Notes: a model not told the origin generated them from the letters alone. A DNA stretch of 64,000 bases from Flavobacterium sp. SUN052 (GCF_028867935.1 NZ_JAPQNS010000013.1:172767-236766); one strand, 5' to 3'; positions 45,901 through 54,649 are shown, numbered from the stretch's first letter. Numbers and translations: made by a program.

Positions 45901-47689
45901 CCGTGAGTGTAACTGACGTTTGGGCGCAACTTAGGGTGTTGCTCGCCATCAGCGAAGGCGTTGGCCCAGCCGTCACCGAAGCACTGGCTACCGCTGTGTT
46001 TGTGCAACTGTTCACCGTGCTTCGCACCAATACGGTAAAATTCTGCGGTCCCGCCGACAGCCCCGACACGGTGGTGATGCTGGCCTGAAATCCCGACCCA
46101 ATGAGGCCGCTGCCGCCCACGAAGGTGTAATTACCAATGCCACTGGTTGCTGTTAGGGTCAGGCTTTGTCCGGCACACACGTTCGTAGCGGTCAAACTCA
46201 CGGGCGGGGGCGTGATATTCTGCGAAATAGCTTGGGTGTCTATGGCCGTGCAACCGTTAGCTCCCGTCACTGTCACCGAAAAGGAATTAGCTGTGTTCAC
46301 GTTGCGAATGGCCGTAGTCTGGCCATTATCCCAACGGTATGTCCCTCCACCCGACGCACTGAGACTGAGAACCGATGCACTGCAATCCAGTACGGTCAGG
46401 TTAGCGGGGATAGTAATGGTAGCCGAGGGGGGCGTGGTGTTGCTGCTGATAGTGGTCGTGTTCACCATCGTACACCCGTCCACATCTGTCACCGTCACAG
46501 AATAAGTGCCGGAGGTATTTATAAGCGCCGAACCGCTGGTACTTTGGCTCGTAATTCCGCCCCCGCCCGTTCGGGCAAACGTATAGCTGGTGCCGCCCAT
46601 GGCGATAAGAGTCAAGCTCGTTTGGGCGCAGGTAAGGGTACTGGATGGGCTGGGCGTGAGGGTCGTCACAAAGGTATTGCAGGTGGGTACAATGGCCAGC
46701 CCCTGTAGCGAATAGTTAACCGAAAGGGAGGTAATACTACTGCCTGTGGGCGGAACCGTTGATAAATCTACTTTTAATACTTCCGGTGCAGTTCCCCGTA
46801 CATCGGCCACAATAAGCAGATTATTTGTCTTATCTAAGGAGAGAACACCCGGCACATTTACCCCAAAGTTACCCAACACTAGTTCATCGACTCCAGCCGG
46901 GGTTATCCGGTGCAGTTCGTCGGTAGACGTCCCGGCTACCCCATCGCTGTACATATAGTATATCTTATTGATTCGGGAATCATAGGCAATACCCGAAACA
47001 GCGATGCTGGAGCTAAGAACGGTAGTGACGGCGCTGGTTGACAGGCTAATAGAAACAATCTTGGGAGTGGGTGTTGTGCCGGTTATTGTATTTCCGCGCG
47101 CATCAATCGCAAAGAGTCGGTTATTGGCCAAATCAATAGAAAGCGGCCCCGAAACGTTCACGTAGTTCGTAACAACCAGTTCATCGCCCGAACCGTCGTA
47201 ACGCACCCGACGAATTTGGTCAGTCAAGGTGGTGGCGACTCCATCATCAATGGCATAATAGACATATTGATTTACCCGGTCGAGTTCAATGCCTTTGCAA
47301 CCGGCAAAGCCGGCAATACTGGCAATAGTGGTACTGACTCCGGTAGTCAAATCAACTTTGATTACTTTAGGATTTACCGTCGAACGGGATTCTGCGATGA
47401 AGGCCTTATTGGCAACCCGATCAATAGCCAGTACACCCGGAACATCGGCAAAATTGGTCGCTACCTGGGTTTTACCCGTTCCATCGACATTCATCTTCCA
47501 GAGTTGGTCGTTGCGGGTACTGAAGGAATTATCGTTTTCAATGTAATAAATCTGCGCTTTTGCTGATAGTAAACCGCCTAGCAAACAGCATATAAGGAGT
47601 GGCCAACGGCTATAGAAATGTATAAATGAGTGTGAATAGGAAACCAACCGGTTGGGGGTTAGCCTCCAAACAAAAGTAGAATGGTTCAT
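42956..47689 (-). CDS. Second giant secreted protein (beta-propeller plus Ig-like repeats)
   Basis: About 1,577 residues from ATG 47689, chosen because it gives a signal peptide (RWPLLICCLLGGLLSAKAQ). A further upstream ATG at 47761 is in frame but adds unrelated residues. The first ~350 residues form a YWTD-like propeller (QLWKMNVDGTGKTQVATN, KVIKVDLTTG). Then come about nine LTCxQTSLTLTATGG-type Ig repeats and three longer repeats containing SxxYTLTINCP. The C-terminal ~110 residues (ERVIIVDRINGFEIRQV...LTVRDSNGCQRTVEG) match the end of the 21449 protein. This shared ending without a recognised type IX signal suggests a common sorting or anchoring role. It lies between the tail-collar and amine oxidase genes on one strand. 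Confidence 0.85.
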   Translation of the reverse strand: MNHSTFVWRLTPNRLVSYSHSFIHFYSRWPLLICCLLGGLLSAKAQIYYIENDNSFSTRNDQLWKMNVDGTGKTQVATNFADVPGVLAIDRVANKAFIAESRSTVNPKVIKVDLTTGVSTTIASIAGFAGCKGIELDRVNQYVYYAIDDGVATTLTDQIRRVRYDGSGDELVVTNYVNVSGPLSIDLANNRLFAIDARGNTITGTTPTPKIVSISLSTSAVTTVLSSSIAVSGIAYDSRINKIYYMYSDGVAGTSTDELHRITPAGVDELVLGNFGVNVPGVLSLDKTNNLLIVADVRGTAPEVLKVDLSTVPPTGSSITSLSVNYSLQGLAIVPTCNTFVTTLTPSPSSTLTCAQTSLTLIAMGGTSYTFARTGGGGITSQSTSGSALINTSGTYSVTVTDVDGCTMVNTTTISSNTTPPSATITIPANLTVLDCSASVLSLSASGGGTYRWDNGQTTAIRNVNTANSFSVTVTGANGCTAIDTQAISQNITPPPVSLTATNVCAGQSLTLTATSGIGNYTFVGGSGLIGSGFQASITTVSGLSAGPQNFTVLVRSTVNSCTNTAVASASVTAGPTPSLMASNTLSCAQTSVTLTATGGSSYTFAGPSGGLSSQDQVNGTAVAGAPGTYTVTVGNGSGCTSTTTTVVESVANLPLILLPSSNTGTTGIVLPGGLIFTASGGNGTYTFAFSPPPPGLTGSNLGATQYRIEGTPAQAGVFPISLTVTDGNGCVAVNTAYTLTINCPAITFTPPTISTATVGLTLSAGPIAWSASGSTGTPYTFSFSGLPNSLTIGTSGLAYRALSGVVTQAGTYPISLTVTDIFGCSAVSPPYTLTVNCPSLSLTTPSVSTALVGVTLPATLAWQVSGGNSPYSFSFSSFPAGLTTNNVFSNYYDITGMPTQVGTFPFSLTVTDIYGCSLVSSSYSLTTSCPTLALSTTTNIASCGGTGSIAFTTNLPNGAYSLSYVGTGSPRSVAVSSGGFVLTGLSAGSYGSFSLGYGSAACVPTVGTTIVLSNPASPTASISLTSQTLTCSQTSLTLTASSSGTGIVWSTGAITPSIVVTAANTYTVTATNANGCTASASTTVYSNTASPSLTLSTSPSGTLTCAQTSLTLAASGGNSYTFAGPGIVSQNTTSGTAVVNAAGTYTVTVTNVNGCTATSTTLISQSVNLPTASLVASGTLTCAVTSLTLTATGGTSYAFAGPGVVSQNAAAGTAIVNASGAYSVTVTNTATGCLSVTTTTVNSNTASPTADLTNSGTITCANSKVTLTASGGSPYTFSGTGIVASAGSSATVSQGGTFSVVITGANGCTALATTIVSSNTTAPTPSLVASGTITCSVPTVVLTATGGNTYAFGGPSFVTSSGSSATVNIGGIYSVTVSNTTNGCLASTTVTVFSNLTAQAPTVAITTSTSTICEGGSVQVAATIGGAITGYQWYRNSQLVSGQSSATLSLAGVQVGQAGSYVLVVTSGCGSVTSNSFTLTVNPLPTVSLLVPNNATVQGATITLPAPLMGVNFQVFGGISFERVIIVDRINGFEIRQVNTNSNGFFPINRTGPFRLTVRDSNGCQRTVEGVIVVKP

Positions 47690-47797
47690 AGTAAAGAAGA
47701 GGATGGTTAAACAGGCAAAGTACTCTGGAAGAAAACACGTAAACCCGGCCCATGCGAACACAGGCCGGGAAAAGAGAACTTGATGTGTGTAATCGAA

Positions 47798-48325
47798 TTA
47801 GCCGCGGCTTGGAAAAATGCCCTCTAGTGCGATACAATAATTCATGGTCAGGTAAGGCTGCATGTTATCGTGGGGCTGGCTACCTCCAGCAATGCTAATA
47901 ACCTGCGGACTAGCGGTGGCATTAATGGCGGTTCCGTAGGTGTTCACTACACCCTCGTTTGCATCGGAGGACACGGCGAGCACCGTTCCAGCAGGATTGT
48001 TCGAGGTTGCTGGCGAACTCGATACAGCCATCATGTGATTGTGCTGCGGCATCTGGGTTTGAAGGAGGGTGACATGCTCGGTACCCGATACCTGTCCTAT
48101 CTGGTAATCGCTTAAGCCCGGCCCCTGTCCCTGTCCGTTGGGTACGCGCCCCCGCAAATCGGGCAGGGCAAAAGTGGTTTGCCCATTGCCCCCGTAGGTA
48201 GTACCCAGCAGCGAGAACAGGGCGGTGTTTTGGGCGATAGACATGATTTGTCCGTTGCAGAGTGCCCAGCCGCGTGGGGCAAAATTGAAGCCGAACAGGC
48301 AGATTTGACCAATAAATGGTTCCAT
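47798..48325 (-). CDS. Tail-collar domain protein (microcystin-dependent protein-like)
   Basis: This 175-residue protein opens with the tail collar signature: EPFIGQICLFGFNFAPRGWALCNGQIMSI, then LFSLLGTTYGGNGQTTFALPDLRGRVP, and ends with NYCIALEGIFPSRG. The domain comes from phage tail fibres, but stand-alone Bacteroidota copies are common outside phages and may be surface or contractile-structure components. No other phage structural gene is near. A well-spaced promoter lies upstream. It sits between the P47-like genes and the giant protein on the same strand. Confidence 0.9.
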   Translation of the reverse strand: MEPFIGQICLFGFNFAPRGWALCNGQIMSIAQNTALFSLLGTTYGGNGQTTFALPDLRGRVPNGQGQGPGLSDYQIGQVSGTEHVTLLQTQMPQHNHMMAVSSSPATSNNPAGTVLAVSSDANEGVVNTYGTAINATASPQVISIAGGSQPHDNMQPYLTMNYCIALEGIFPSRG

Positions 48326-48379
48326 GCGTTAATTGAGTTTAATGGTTAAGTAATAATGAACAATTGAAAAGAGATTAGG

Positions 48380-48409
48380 CAAATGTAATTGTCTGGTTGA
48401 CAAAGGCAA
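48380..48409 (-). promoter_or_regulatory. Bacteroidota promoter (-33 TTG, -7 TACATTTG) for the tail-collar gene
   Basis: On the reverse strand TTG (48407-48409) is followed after 19 bases by TACATTTG (48380-48387), matching the TTG-N19-TAnnTTTG consensus. Transcription would begin about 45-50 bases before the ATG at 48325. Confidence 0.6.
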
Positions 48410-48442
48410 ACGAAAGGATAACTTTTTTGTAACTAAGTATTT

Positions 48443-49831
48443 CTACAGCGAACCTAATTGCAGCGATCCATTCAGGCAAGCGTAGTTAAGGGCAAAATCA
48501 GTCTCGTCAGTCCACACTATGGGGTCCGTAGCAGTTAACACAAAGTCGTTTACGGAGGGCGCATCGTCGGTGCCAATAGCTTCGATCAGCTGGGGTGTAA
48601 CCATGACCACACCGACACATAACCCAATTATGATACCCGCGACCACCAGGTCAGCCCCGTCGGTCATTACTGTAATCACAATGCCAACCACGGCTACGAC
48701 TACGGCAGCAATGATGTCTGTAATCGTTGACCCTTCTGATTGCTCAGTCCACTGGTTGGTTACAGGGGAGCCAATGGCCTGAAAATTTAAGGCAGGCTCT
48801 CCGTTGCCATTGTTCGTCAGTACCAACTCATACGTATAGACGCTCTCCGCGTAGGCATCTATGCCCAGCACAATGGTTGTTTTGGTGGTGGCATTCATCG
48901 TGATTTGCTGTCCTAGCAACGAGAGAGTGAAAGCGGTGAGCGTTGGCTTATAGGTACTACCGTCACTCTCGACTTCCTGCAACTGTACTGCCGAGTTAAG
49001 CGTAATCATTTGAGCATCGACCGTTACGGTATAATCGCTCGTGCTTGTGCCGGGGAATACCGTGGGCAACACTGGCCAGATCAGTTGCGTCAGAAACCGT
49101 TCGGGTGAGATCAGGAAACCTGCTTTTGATCCTACCGGAATGGCATTGGGCGAAAGCTGTTCCAACAAACCGTTTGGACTTCGTGGGATGCCGTTGTCGG
49201 AAGTCATGCACAAAATACCCATCACGCTCGTTTCGTCGGTGTTTCCATCGAGGTAAGCATAGTCAGTGTAAGTAGGCATAATCCACTGGAATTGGCCCTG
49301 ATCGGCCTCTCGGTTCAGATTGACCTCGGCAAAAATGAAGGCAAAGTCGGCGATGTGCGCATCAAACCAGCCCTGAAATACCCCGCTCACAATGGACTGT
49401 GTCACGAAGTCCATACCCATAAACACAAGGTTCACAATTGAAACGGCCGGATTATCGGGTGTAGTAGGATCTGGTTCGTTTTGTACCACCAACCGGTGAA
49501 AAGTTCCCATTGATGCTACGGCTCCTTCAATTGTATGGGGAACATACTGTAATTTCACCTCAATTACACAGGTACCATTGGTGTAGTTGAGTGTGGTCGT
49601 GCTGGTCGTGGCGATCAGCGTCAGTATAGGTATACTCATGTGCAACAGTTTACCATCACCACCGCGACATACCTGCCAGGTGCCAAAGGTGCCGCTGATG
49701 CTGATACCATCTTGCTCATAGGCATAGGTATCGGGCGAGCACTTGCTGTCAGCGATCGACGCATTCAGGTCGGGCAGGGTAATGGCATAGGCCGTATCCC
49801 ATCCGTACGTATCTGCTAATTGGTCACTCAT
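48443..49831 (-). CDS. P47/OrfX-like TULIP-family protein, third of three
   Basis: This 462-residue protein starts DTYGWDTAYAITLPDLNASIADSK, the hallmark opening of P47-like proteins, followed by SGTFGTWQVCRGGDGKLLHMSIPI. The body is beta-rich like TULIP lipid-binding folds. Near residues 370-420 there is a long hydrophobic stretch (DIIAAVVVAVVGIVITVMTDG, VVAGIIIGLCVGVVMV), then a C-terminal segment FALNYACLNGSLQLG. P47 and OrfX proteins accompany botulinum and insecticidal toxin complexes and bind lipids. Its ATG overlaps the previous stop by 4 bases (ATGA). No metalloprotease toxin gene is nearby. Confidence 0.8.
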   Translation of the reverse strand: MSDQLADTYGWDTAYAITLPDLNASIADSKCSPDTYAYEQDGISISGTFGTWQVCRGGDGKLLHMSIPILTLIATTSTTTLNYTNGTCVIEVKLQYVPHTIEGAVASMGTFHRLVVQNEPDPTTPDNPAVSIVNLVFMGMDFVTQSIVSGVFQGWFDAHIADFAFIFAEVNLNREADQGQFQWIMPTYTDYAYLDGNTDETSVMGILCMTSDNGIPRSPNGLLEQLSPNAIPVGSKAGFLISPERFLTQLIWPVLPTVFPGTSTSDYTVTVDAQMITLNSAVQLQEVESDGSTYKPTLTAFTLSLLGQQITMNATTKTTIVLGIDAYAESVYTYELVLTNNGNGEPALNFQAIGSPVTNQWTEQSEGSTITDIIAAVVVAVVGIVITVMTDGADLVVAGIIIGLCVGVVMVTPQLIEAIGTDDAPSVNDFVLTATDPIVWTDETDFALNYACLNGSLQLGSL

Positions 49832-51537
49832 CCCAGCGTAAAATTGAAACCGATTTGTAGGGAATTATTCAGCTGGGCGGACTCCATGACATAGCCCGAT
49901 GTATTAGGCCATTCCACGGAATTAACTACCTGCTCGGCGAAAGTATCCAGGGTTGGGTAATCGTCAGATTGGTTTCCGATATTGGTCAGAATCAATGGAA
50001 TGCTGCCTACTCCGGCTCCCGCAGCCCCGCCAATCATCGACCCTAAAATTTTGACCCCGTTGCGTCGAAGCCAACCCGAGCCTTTCATTGGTTTGGTGCC
50101 ATCAGCTGCGGCATCGGCTACTTCGGGAGCAGCCTCGGTTGCGTCGGTCGATACCTGTTCAACGGAATTAATCATACCATCTTCAAGACCTGTCAGTACC
50201 ACATTGGTCCCGGCTTCACTACCCCCGTCCGCCATTGTCTCGGTCACGGCGTCGGTTAGCCCCTGGGCGGTTGTATCGACTGCCGTTTCTGTCAGTGCGG
50301 TAATACCCGCACTCACCAAACCGCCAACAAAAGCCCCTACCACGGCACCCGCCACCGATAGCACCACGCTGATTCCGATGTCAGTCCATTGCCGGGCCGA
50401 GGTGAGGGTGATGTAGGTGTACATGGTTGGAACGCCTACCATATTCATCTCCAGCTGATGAGTTTGCGTGTTCATGTCCATTTGATACACACCTTGGTAA
50501 TTCAGGTGGGTGTAAACGCCCAGACCACTCTCGTAATTCAAATCCGTAAAGATCACCGTGAGTTGCTGCCCTAATAGGGTAATCTTGAAATCCTGAACAT
50601 TCACCTTGGCCGTGTACACATTGTTATCATCGTCGGTTAGATCAAAACTCAGAGCTACGGTGTTCGTAACCTGCGAGTTGTCGTTATTAACTACAAAGTC
50701 GCTGGGAGTTGAGCCAGGAAACATCAGGTAAATGCCAGGTAGGACGATCTCATTCATGAACAATTCCTGCGAGAGCAAAAAGCCCCCGTTGCACCCCGCA
50801 GGAATAGCATCGGGCGAAATCTGGTGCGAAGTCGGAATGTCGGCGTCTGGGCGGGTCATGGCCAGTACACCAAATACACTGGTATCGAGCGAACCTTTAT
50901 CGGTCACAGCGTAGCTGACACTCGTCGGTTTGAGCCATTGTAAACTGGGGTCGGTAGAGGCTAGCACCACGTTCAGGTCGGCCACCGCAAACACCTGGTT
51001 GAAATCCTGAAGGTTGTCGGTCAGCCATTCCACCAGTGCTCCTTCAATAATCTCAACCACGGTTGGGTCGAGCGGAACCGAAGGCGCATCAGGGTTAATG
51101 AGGCTGGCTGTTTCGAGCGATACGACAGGGACAGTAGGGTCTGAACTGCTGGTTTTTACCTGTAAATTCTGCGGGTTACCGTTTTCGGTAATGGGCTGCG
51201 GAATGTAGTTCATTTTGACCTCGACAATGGCACTACCGTTAAAATCATAGGTCTGGTTCAACTGATTGAATACGGCACTGCCACCACTCATGGGCAGGCT
51301 AAGCCAAACATTTTGCCCATCGCCACCTTCCACTAATTGCCAGTCGCCAAAATTAGCTGACACAGTGTAAGAGCCAATTAGACCACTGCTCCCGCTCTGA
51401 CTGAAGCTTGCGGGCGATGATTTTTCGGCTATAATGGCCGCGTTCAGGGCCACATAGGTCATGGCCGAAACAGTATCCCAGCCATTAGTGGAGATGGGAT
51501 TGGTTGAAGTAGTCGCGAATACAGGAGTCGCTTGCAT
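49828..51537 (-). CDS. P47/OrfX-like TULIP-family protein, second of three
   Basis: 569 residues from ATG 51537, chosen because the conserved opening (NGWDTVSAMTYVALNAAIIAEKSS) follows. SANFGDWQLVEGGDGQNVWLSLPM repeats the paralogues' second block. It is longer than its neighbours because of a Gly/Ala-rich hydrophobic region (about 390-500): VVLSVAGAVVGAFVGGLVSAG and ILGSMIGGAAGAGVGSIPLIL, separated by an acidic Thr/Ala-rich linker. Such segments could insert in a membrane. The end (MESAQLNNSLQIGFNFTLG) resembles the other two paralogues, so the three genes arose by tandem duplication. Its ATG is 49 bases beyond the stop of the first paralogue. Confidence 0.8.
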   Translation of the reverse strand: MQATPVFATTSTNPISTNGWDTVSAMTYVALNAAIIAEKSSPASFSQSGSSGLIGSYTVSANFGDWQLVEGGDGQNVWLSLPMSGGSAVFNQLNQTYDFNGSAIVEVKMNYIPQPITENGNPQNLQVKTSSSDPTVPVVSLETASLINPDAPSVPLDPTVVEIIEGALVEWLTDNLQDFNQVFAVADLNVVLASTDPSLQWLKPTSVSYAVTDKGSLDTSVFGVLAMTRPDADIPTSHQISPDAIPAGCNGGFLLSQELFMNEIVLPGIYLMFPGSTPSDFVVNNDNSQVTNTVALSFDLTDDDNNVYTAKVNVQDFKITLLGQQLTVIFTDLNYESGLGVYTHLNYQGVYQMDMNTQTHQLEMNMVGVPTMYTYITLTSARQWTDIGISVVLSVAGAVVGAFVGGLVSAGITALTETAVDTTAQGLTDAVTETMADGGSEAGTNVVLTGLEDGMINSVEQVSTDATEAAPEVADAAADGTKPMKGSGWLRRNGVKILGSMIGGAAGAGVGSIPLILTNIGNQSDDYPTLDTFAEQVVNSVEWPNTSGYVMESAQLNNSLQIGFNFTLG

Positions 51538-51586
51538 TGGATTGAGTTGGTTACGTGAATAATTATATAAAAGAGGGCAGGTAGTT

Positions 51587-52858
51587 TCATACGGTACCCT
51601 GCATGTAAAAGCTGGTGCTGAGACCACCGGCTTTTACATTAAGGGAATTCATGCCGGTCCACCTCACTACGTAGGGCGATACGCCAGCGAAGCTGCGAGT
51701 GCCGGTAATAGTATTGAGCTGATCAGCAATATCATTAGCAATGAAATCGACAACCACGGCCATTATGATATCAACCATACCCAAAAACAGGACTTCTTCC
51801 CAGGTTGGAATATCGTCGTCATGGGTTTCAGAAGGGTTATTATCGGTATTGAAGGTAAACGTCTGATTACCTGGATTGAACACCATTACATTGTTGGAGG
51901 TGATCGTAAACGTCATTGAAATACCTGCATAGAGATCGCAGTTTCCACTGGTAACAGAGTGCAGGGCATTGTTGCTGATCGACATACTCAGGTTGATGAT
52001 TTGCGGGTAATAGTCAATAAGACCCGAGGTTACCTTGCCCACTCCAAACGTTCTTGTGTTCTGTATAGCGGTTTGTGAGGCATTGTAGGTAAACGTGCTG
52101 GCCGTTGTTCCGTTACCAAATACAGTGGGCAGGGTGGGCTGAATAACTCCACTTAGAAACATACCCGGCGAAATGGCCATTGACCAGTCATAAGCCGTAT
52201 TGAGCAAGCCAGCGTCGATGTTGCGGCTCATACTGCTCACGTTCTGTACTGTAGTCATACTCAAAATAGAGAGATAGGCAGCCGTGCCCCCTACAGGTTG
52301 CTGGTAACAAAACACCGATTCGGCAGGAGCCAGGAAATTTTCGCTGCTGGGCATCAGGTCAATGGTGGCGAACACATAGGTGATGGCGGCCGTGTTGGCA
52401 AGCAAGCATTGAATAAGAGAATCACCCAGCAATGAATAGTAGGTACTTGGAACCTGGTTGTGTGGGTCCAGCGTACATACGTATGTAATGCCGGTGGTGT
52501 TACTGGTGCTGGTGCCACTAAAATCGAAGGTCAGTACATTGGTTTGTGGCGCAACGGTGCTGGGCAAAATACCGAGCGAAATTTTCAACTCGACCGATAC
52601 ACCGTCCAGTTTGAAGTCACCAAGGCCTGAAATAGACATGGTGCCGGTTTGAATTGGAAACTGGATCTGAATAATGGTGTTAGATCCACCGGGCACAATT
52701 TGCCAGGGTGCAAACGTTCCCTGAATAGTCGTAGTAGCCAACCCGTCCATATACTCAAAACTAAACGTGTCGATTAACTGACTCATGTTGGCGGCCAATT
52801 GCTTGTTAGCCTCCGCAACACTAAGGACAAAAACGCTGTCCCAGCCGTAGGTATTCAT
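51587..52858 (-). CDS. P47/OrfX-like TULIP-family protein, first of three
   Basis: 423 residues from ATG 52858, selected because MNTYGWDSVFVLSVAEANKQL is the P47 opening and aligns with the downstream paralogues. IQGTFAPWQIVPGGSNTIIQIQFPI is the second conserved block. A shorter hydrophobic helix (EEVLFLGMVDIIMAVVVDFI) sits near residue 355, and the C-terminus ends VRWTGMNSLNVKAGGLSTSFYMQG. It is the promoter-proximal gene of the three. Known relatives bind phosphoinositides or fatty acids and belong to toxin loci; here the partner is unknown. Confidence 0.8.
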   Translation of the reverse strand: MNTYGWDSVFVLSVAEANKQLAANMSQLIDTFSFEYMDGLATTTIQGTFAPWQIVPGGSNTIIQIQFPIQTGTMSISGLGDFKLDGVSVELKISLGILPSTVAPQTNVLTFDFSGTSTSNTTGITYVCTLDPHNQVPSTYYSLLGDSLIQCLLANTAAITYVFATIDLMPSSENFLAPAESVFCYQQPVGGTAAYLSILSMTTVQNVSSMSRNIDAGLLNTAYDWSMAISPGMFLSGVIQPTLPTVFGNGTTASTFTYNASQTAIQNTRTFGVGKVTSGLIDYYPQIINLSMSISNNALHSVTSGNCDLYAGISMTFTITSNNVMVFNPGNQTFTFNTDNNPSETHDDDIPTWEEVLFLGMVDIIMAVVVDFIANDIADQLNTITGTRSFAGVSPYVVRWTGMNSLNVKAGGLSTSFYMQGTV

Positions 52859-53596
52859 AGGTAAACAGGAAATAATAGCGGTTATAAAAGAGAATTGTAA
52901 TATTAAAGTATTTTCATAAATATTGACAGTCACTTGTCGCCTGACAATTGAAAATACGTATTTTTACTTTAGATGTAATTAGCAGAGTAGTGGACAATTC
53001 TAGATTTATATTGACCATTTACTAAGCCTAAGAACGCTGTCATTGATGTTCAATCCGTTGATAATAAAGCAAATGTTAATAAGTACAAATTATTTTACTG
53101 ACAAAAGGAGTATGTAGAAGCTCGTTGAAGCCTATACCCGCTACCTATAAAAAACAAGTATTTATACGCATATTCAACTGATCAGGCAAAAAGGATTTGA
53201 CAGTACCTGATCACGGTTCCATAAGGTCTTTTCCGTACCCGATTAGATAGCGACGCAACAGCACTCCTTCGGAGTTTAAACTTTTACTTATGTTAATACA
53301 TCTTGTGGAATAACAAGCTATTTTAGGGAGATGCAGCCTGTTGTATAACCGGCATTACGTATCACTCATTCACCCTAATGGCCCGTTATGCTAGTTCACG
53401 AACCGGGCTTTATTGCTCAACTAGTGAACAGTCTGGGGCTGATTCGCGTCCAGCGTTTTGGGATTTCATCAAGCCAAAGTGTACAGCGAAGCGGCTAACC
53501 GTCCGCTTTGGTAGTGGCAAACTCCTACCCCCGATTGATTCCTAATGGATTGATGCGTAAGTTAAGGGATCTGTCAACCCCCAGCGACCCTCACCC
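52859..53596. other. Gene-free junction between the minus-strand cluster and the mobile region
   Basis: 738 bases without a believable frame. The left part should contain the promoter of the P47-like operon. A short TTGTC-GCCT-GACAA inverted pair lies at about 52934-52948. The right part is more GC-rich and leads into the plus-strand hypothetical gene. Confidence 0.4.
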
Positions 53597-54175
53597 ATGA
53601 CTCCCAAACAAGTCCAGCGGCTGGAAACCAAACTTGCCGACATCAAACGCATCCTGGCCGCTGAAAAGCGCAAATATGGCGGTTACGATGATTCGCGGGG
53701 ACTACGCTACCTGCCCACCCGGTACTACGTCCAGCTGGGGGATTATGCAGGGGGCCTTCACTACACCCGCTGGTTTGCCAAGACCTTTGGGGATGATGTG
53801 GGCCTCCCCGACTTTCTCTTCGAGTGGACCTTGATCCTATTTAAGAATGGAAAAGACACCGAAGCAAAACAAAAAGCCTGGCTAACCTTTTGTTCCCATC
53901 CCGATCTGTTCGATTATTTCTTGGGTCGACCTCTTGGATCATCTTCTGGGGGTAAGGCAGTTGGGGTGCTCACCTCATTCCCCTATTCGAACCAGCAGGC
54001 CGAGCTGTCGGATTTTGGTCTCTGGCTAGAGGAGTTTATGTTGAGCGAGCCCTTTCCCCGTTGTCGAAGCCATTATCTGGCCATTGAGCAGCAGCTCCAA
54101 ACCGAAATGGATCGAGACACCCGTCTTTCTCTTCTCCAGGAAGCGGACCACTTGCTGGATCAGTTCACCGGTTAA
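53597..54175 (+). CDS. Hypothetical protein next to an IS3-type element
   Basis: 192 residues, starting with a charged helix (PKQVQRLETKLADIKRILAAEKRKYGGYDDSRGLRYLPTRYYVQLGDY). A helical-repeat-like arrangement follows (YAGGLHYTRWFAKTF, FEWTLILFKNGKDTEAKQKAWLTF), which hints at a TPR-like or scaffold fold. I do not recognise the family. The ATG at 53597 is the only good start. It ends 67 bases before the transposase gene and might be a passenger or a separate chromosomal gene. Confidence 0.65.
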   Translation: MTPKQVQRLETKLADIKRILAAEKRKYGGYDDSRGLRYLPTRYYVQLGDYAGGLHYTRWFAKTFGDDVGLPDFLFEWTLILFKNGKDTEAKQKAWLTFCSHPDLFDYFLGRPLGSSSGGKAVGVLTSFPYSNQQAELSDFGLWLEEFMLSEPFPRCRSHYLAIEQQLQTEMDRDTRLSLLQEADHLLDQFTG

Positions 54176-54242
54176 GGGAGGCCATTTCGGTTTTCTGAGT
54201 ATGTATTACACTGAAATAGCTTGACACTAACCGTGTAAAGTT

Positions 54243-54623
54243 ATGAAAGTAAGCGGGTTTATTGACCTCAAGAAAAAGTACAAAGTCAGCGCGTTCCGCT
54301 GGTTCGTGGTCGAGCTCCATCGACTCGAGTTGGTGAGTGAAAAACAGATTTTGGCCGAACTGAATATTTCACCAAATTCACTCCGGGTCTGGAATCGAGC
54401 CTACCAGCGCTATCGACTCCGACGCTACCATCCCCGTCCTAAACGTGCTCGACTCATGAAAAGTAAAACCGACGAAGTGGCCTTGCTCAAAAAGCAGTTA
54501 GCCGATACCCAGCAACTACTCCAGCACGAACAACTCAAACGCGAAGCCCTGGAGATCATGATCAACATTGCCGAAAAAGAACTCCAAATCCCGATCCGAA
54601 AAAAGCCTGGTCCCAAACAGTAA
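54243..54623 (+). CDS. IS3-type transposase OrfA
   Basis: This 126-residue protein has an N-terminal helix-turn-helix (FVVELHRLELVSEKQILAELNISPNSLRVWNRAY) and a leucine-zipper-like helix (KTDEVALLKKQLADTQQLLQHEQLKREALEIM), the normal OrfA layout. OrfA binds the element ends and is the N-terminal part of the OrfAB transposase. An A AAA AAG slippery heptamer near its end places OrfB in the -1 frame. The left terminus of the element should lie in the 67 bases upstream. Confidence 0.85.
   Translation: MKVSGFIDLKKKYKVSAFRWFVVELHRLELVSEKQILAELNISPNSLRVWNRAYQRYRLRRYHPRPKRARLMKSKTDEVALLKKQLADTQQLLQHEQLKREALEIMINIAEKELQIPIRKKPGPKQ
54599..54605 (+). promoter_or_regulatory. Programmed -1 frameshift heptamer between OrfA and OrfB
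   Basis: The bases A AAA AAG are in the correct register with the OrfA codons CGA-AAA-AAG. A -1 slip leads directly into the OrfB frame (AWSQTVNQLSLHH...), as in other IS3-family elements. Confidence 0.75.
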
Positions 54624-54649
54624 ATCAACTCAGCCTGCATCACCCCCTG

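Noticed and set aside
47798..48325. Prophage signal from the tail-collar protein
   Set aside because: No other phage structural, lysis or packaging genes are nearby; single tail-collar proteins are common in Bacteroidota outside phages.
42956..53596. Botulinum-like protease partner for the P47/OrfX-like genes
   Set aside because: No large protein with an HExxH light-chain site exists near the cluster; the large neighbour is an Ig-repeat protein.
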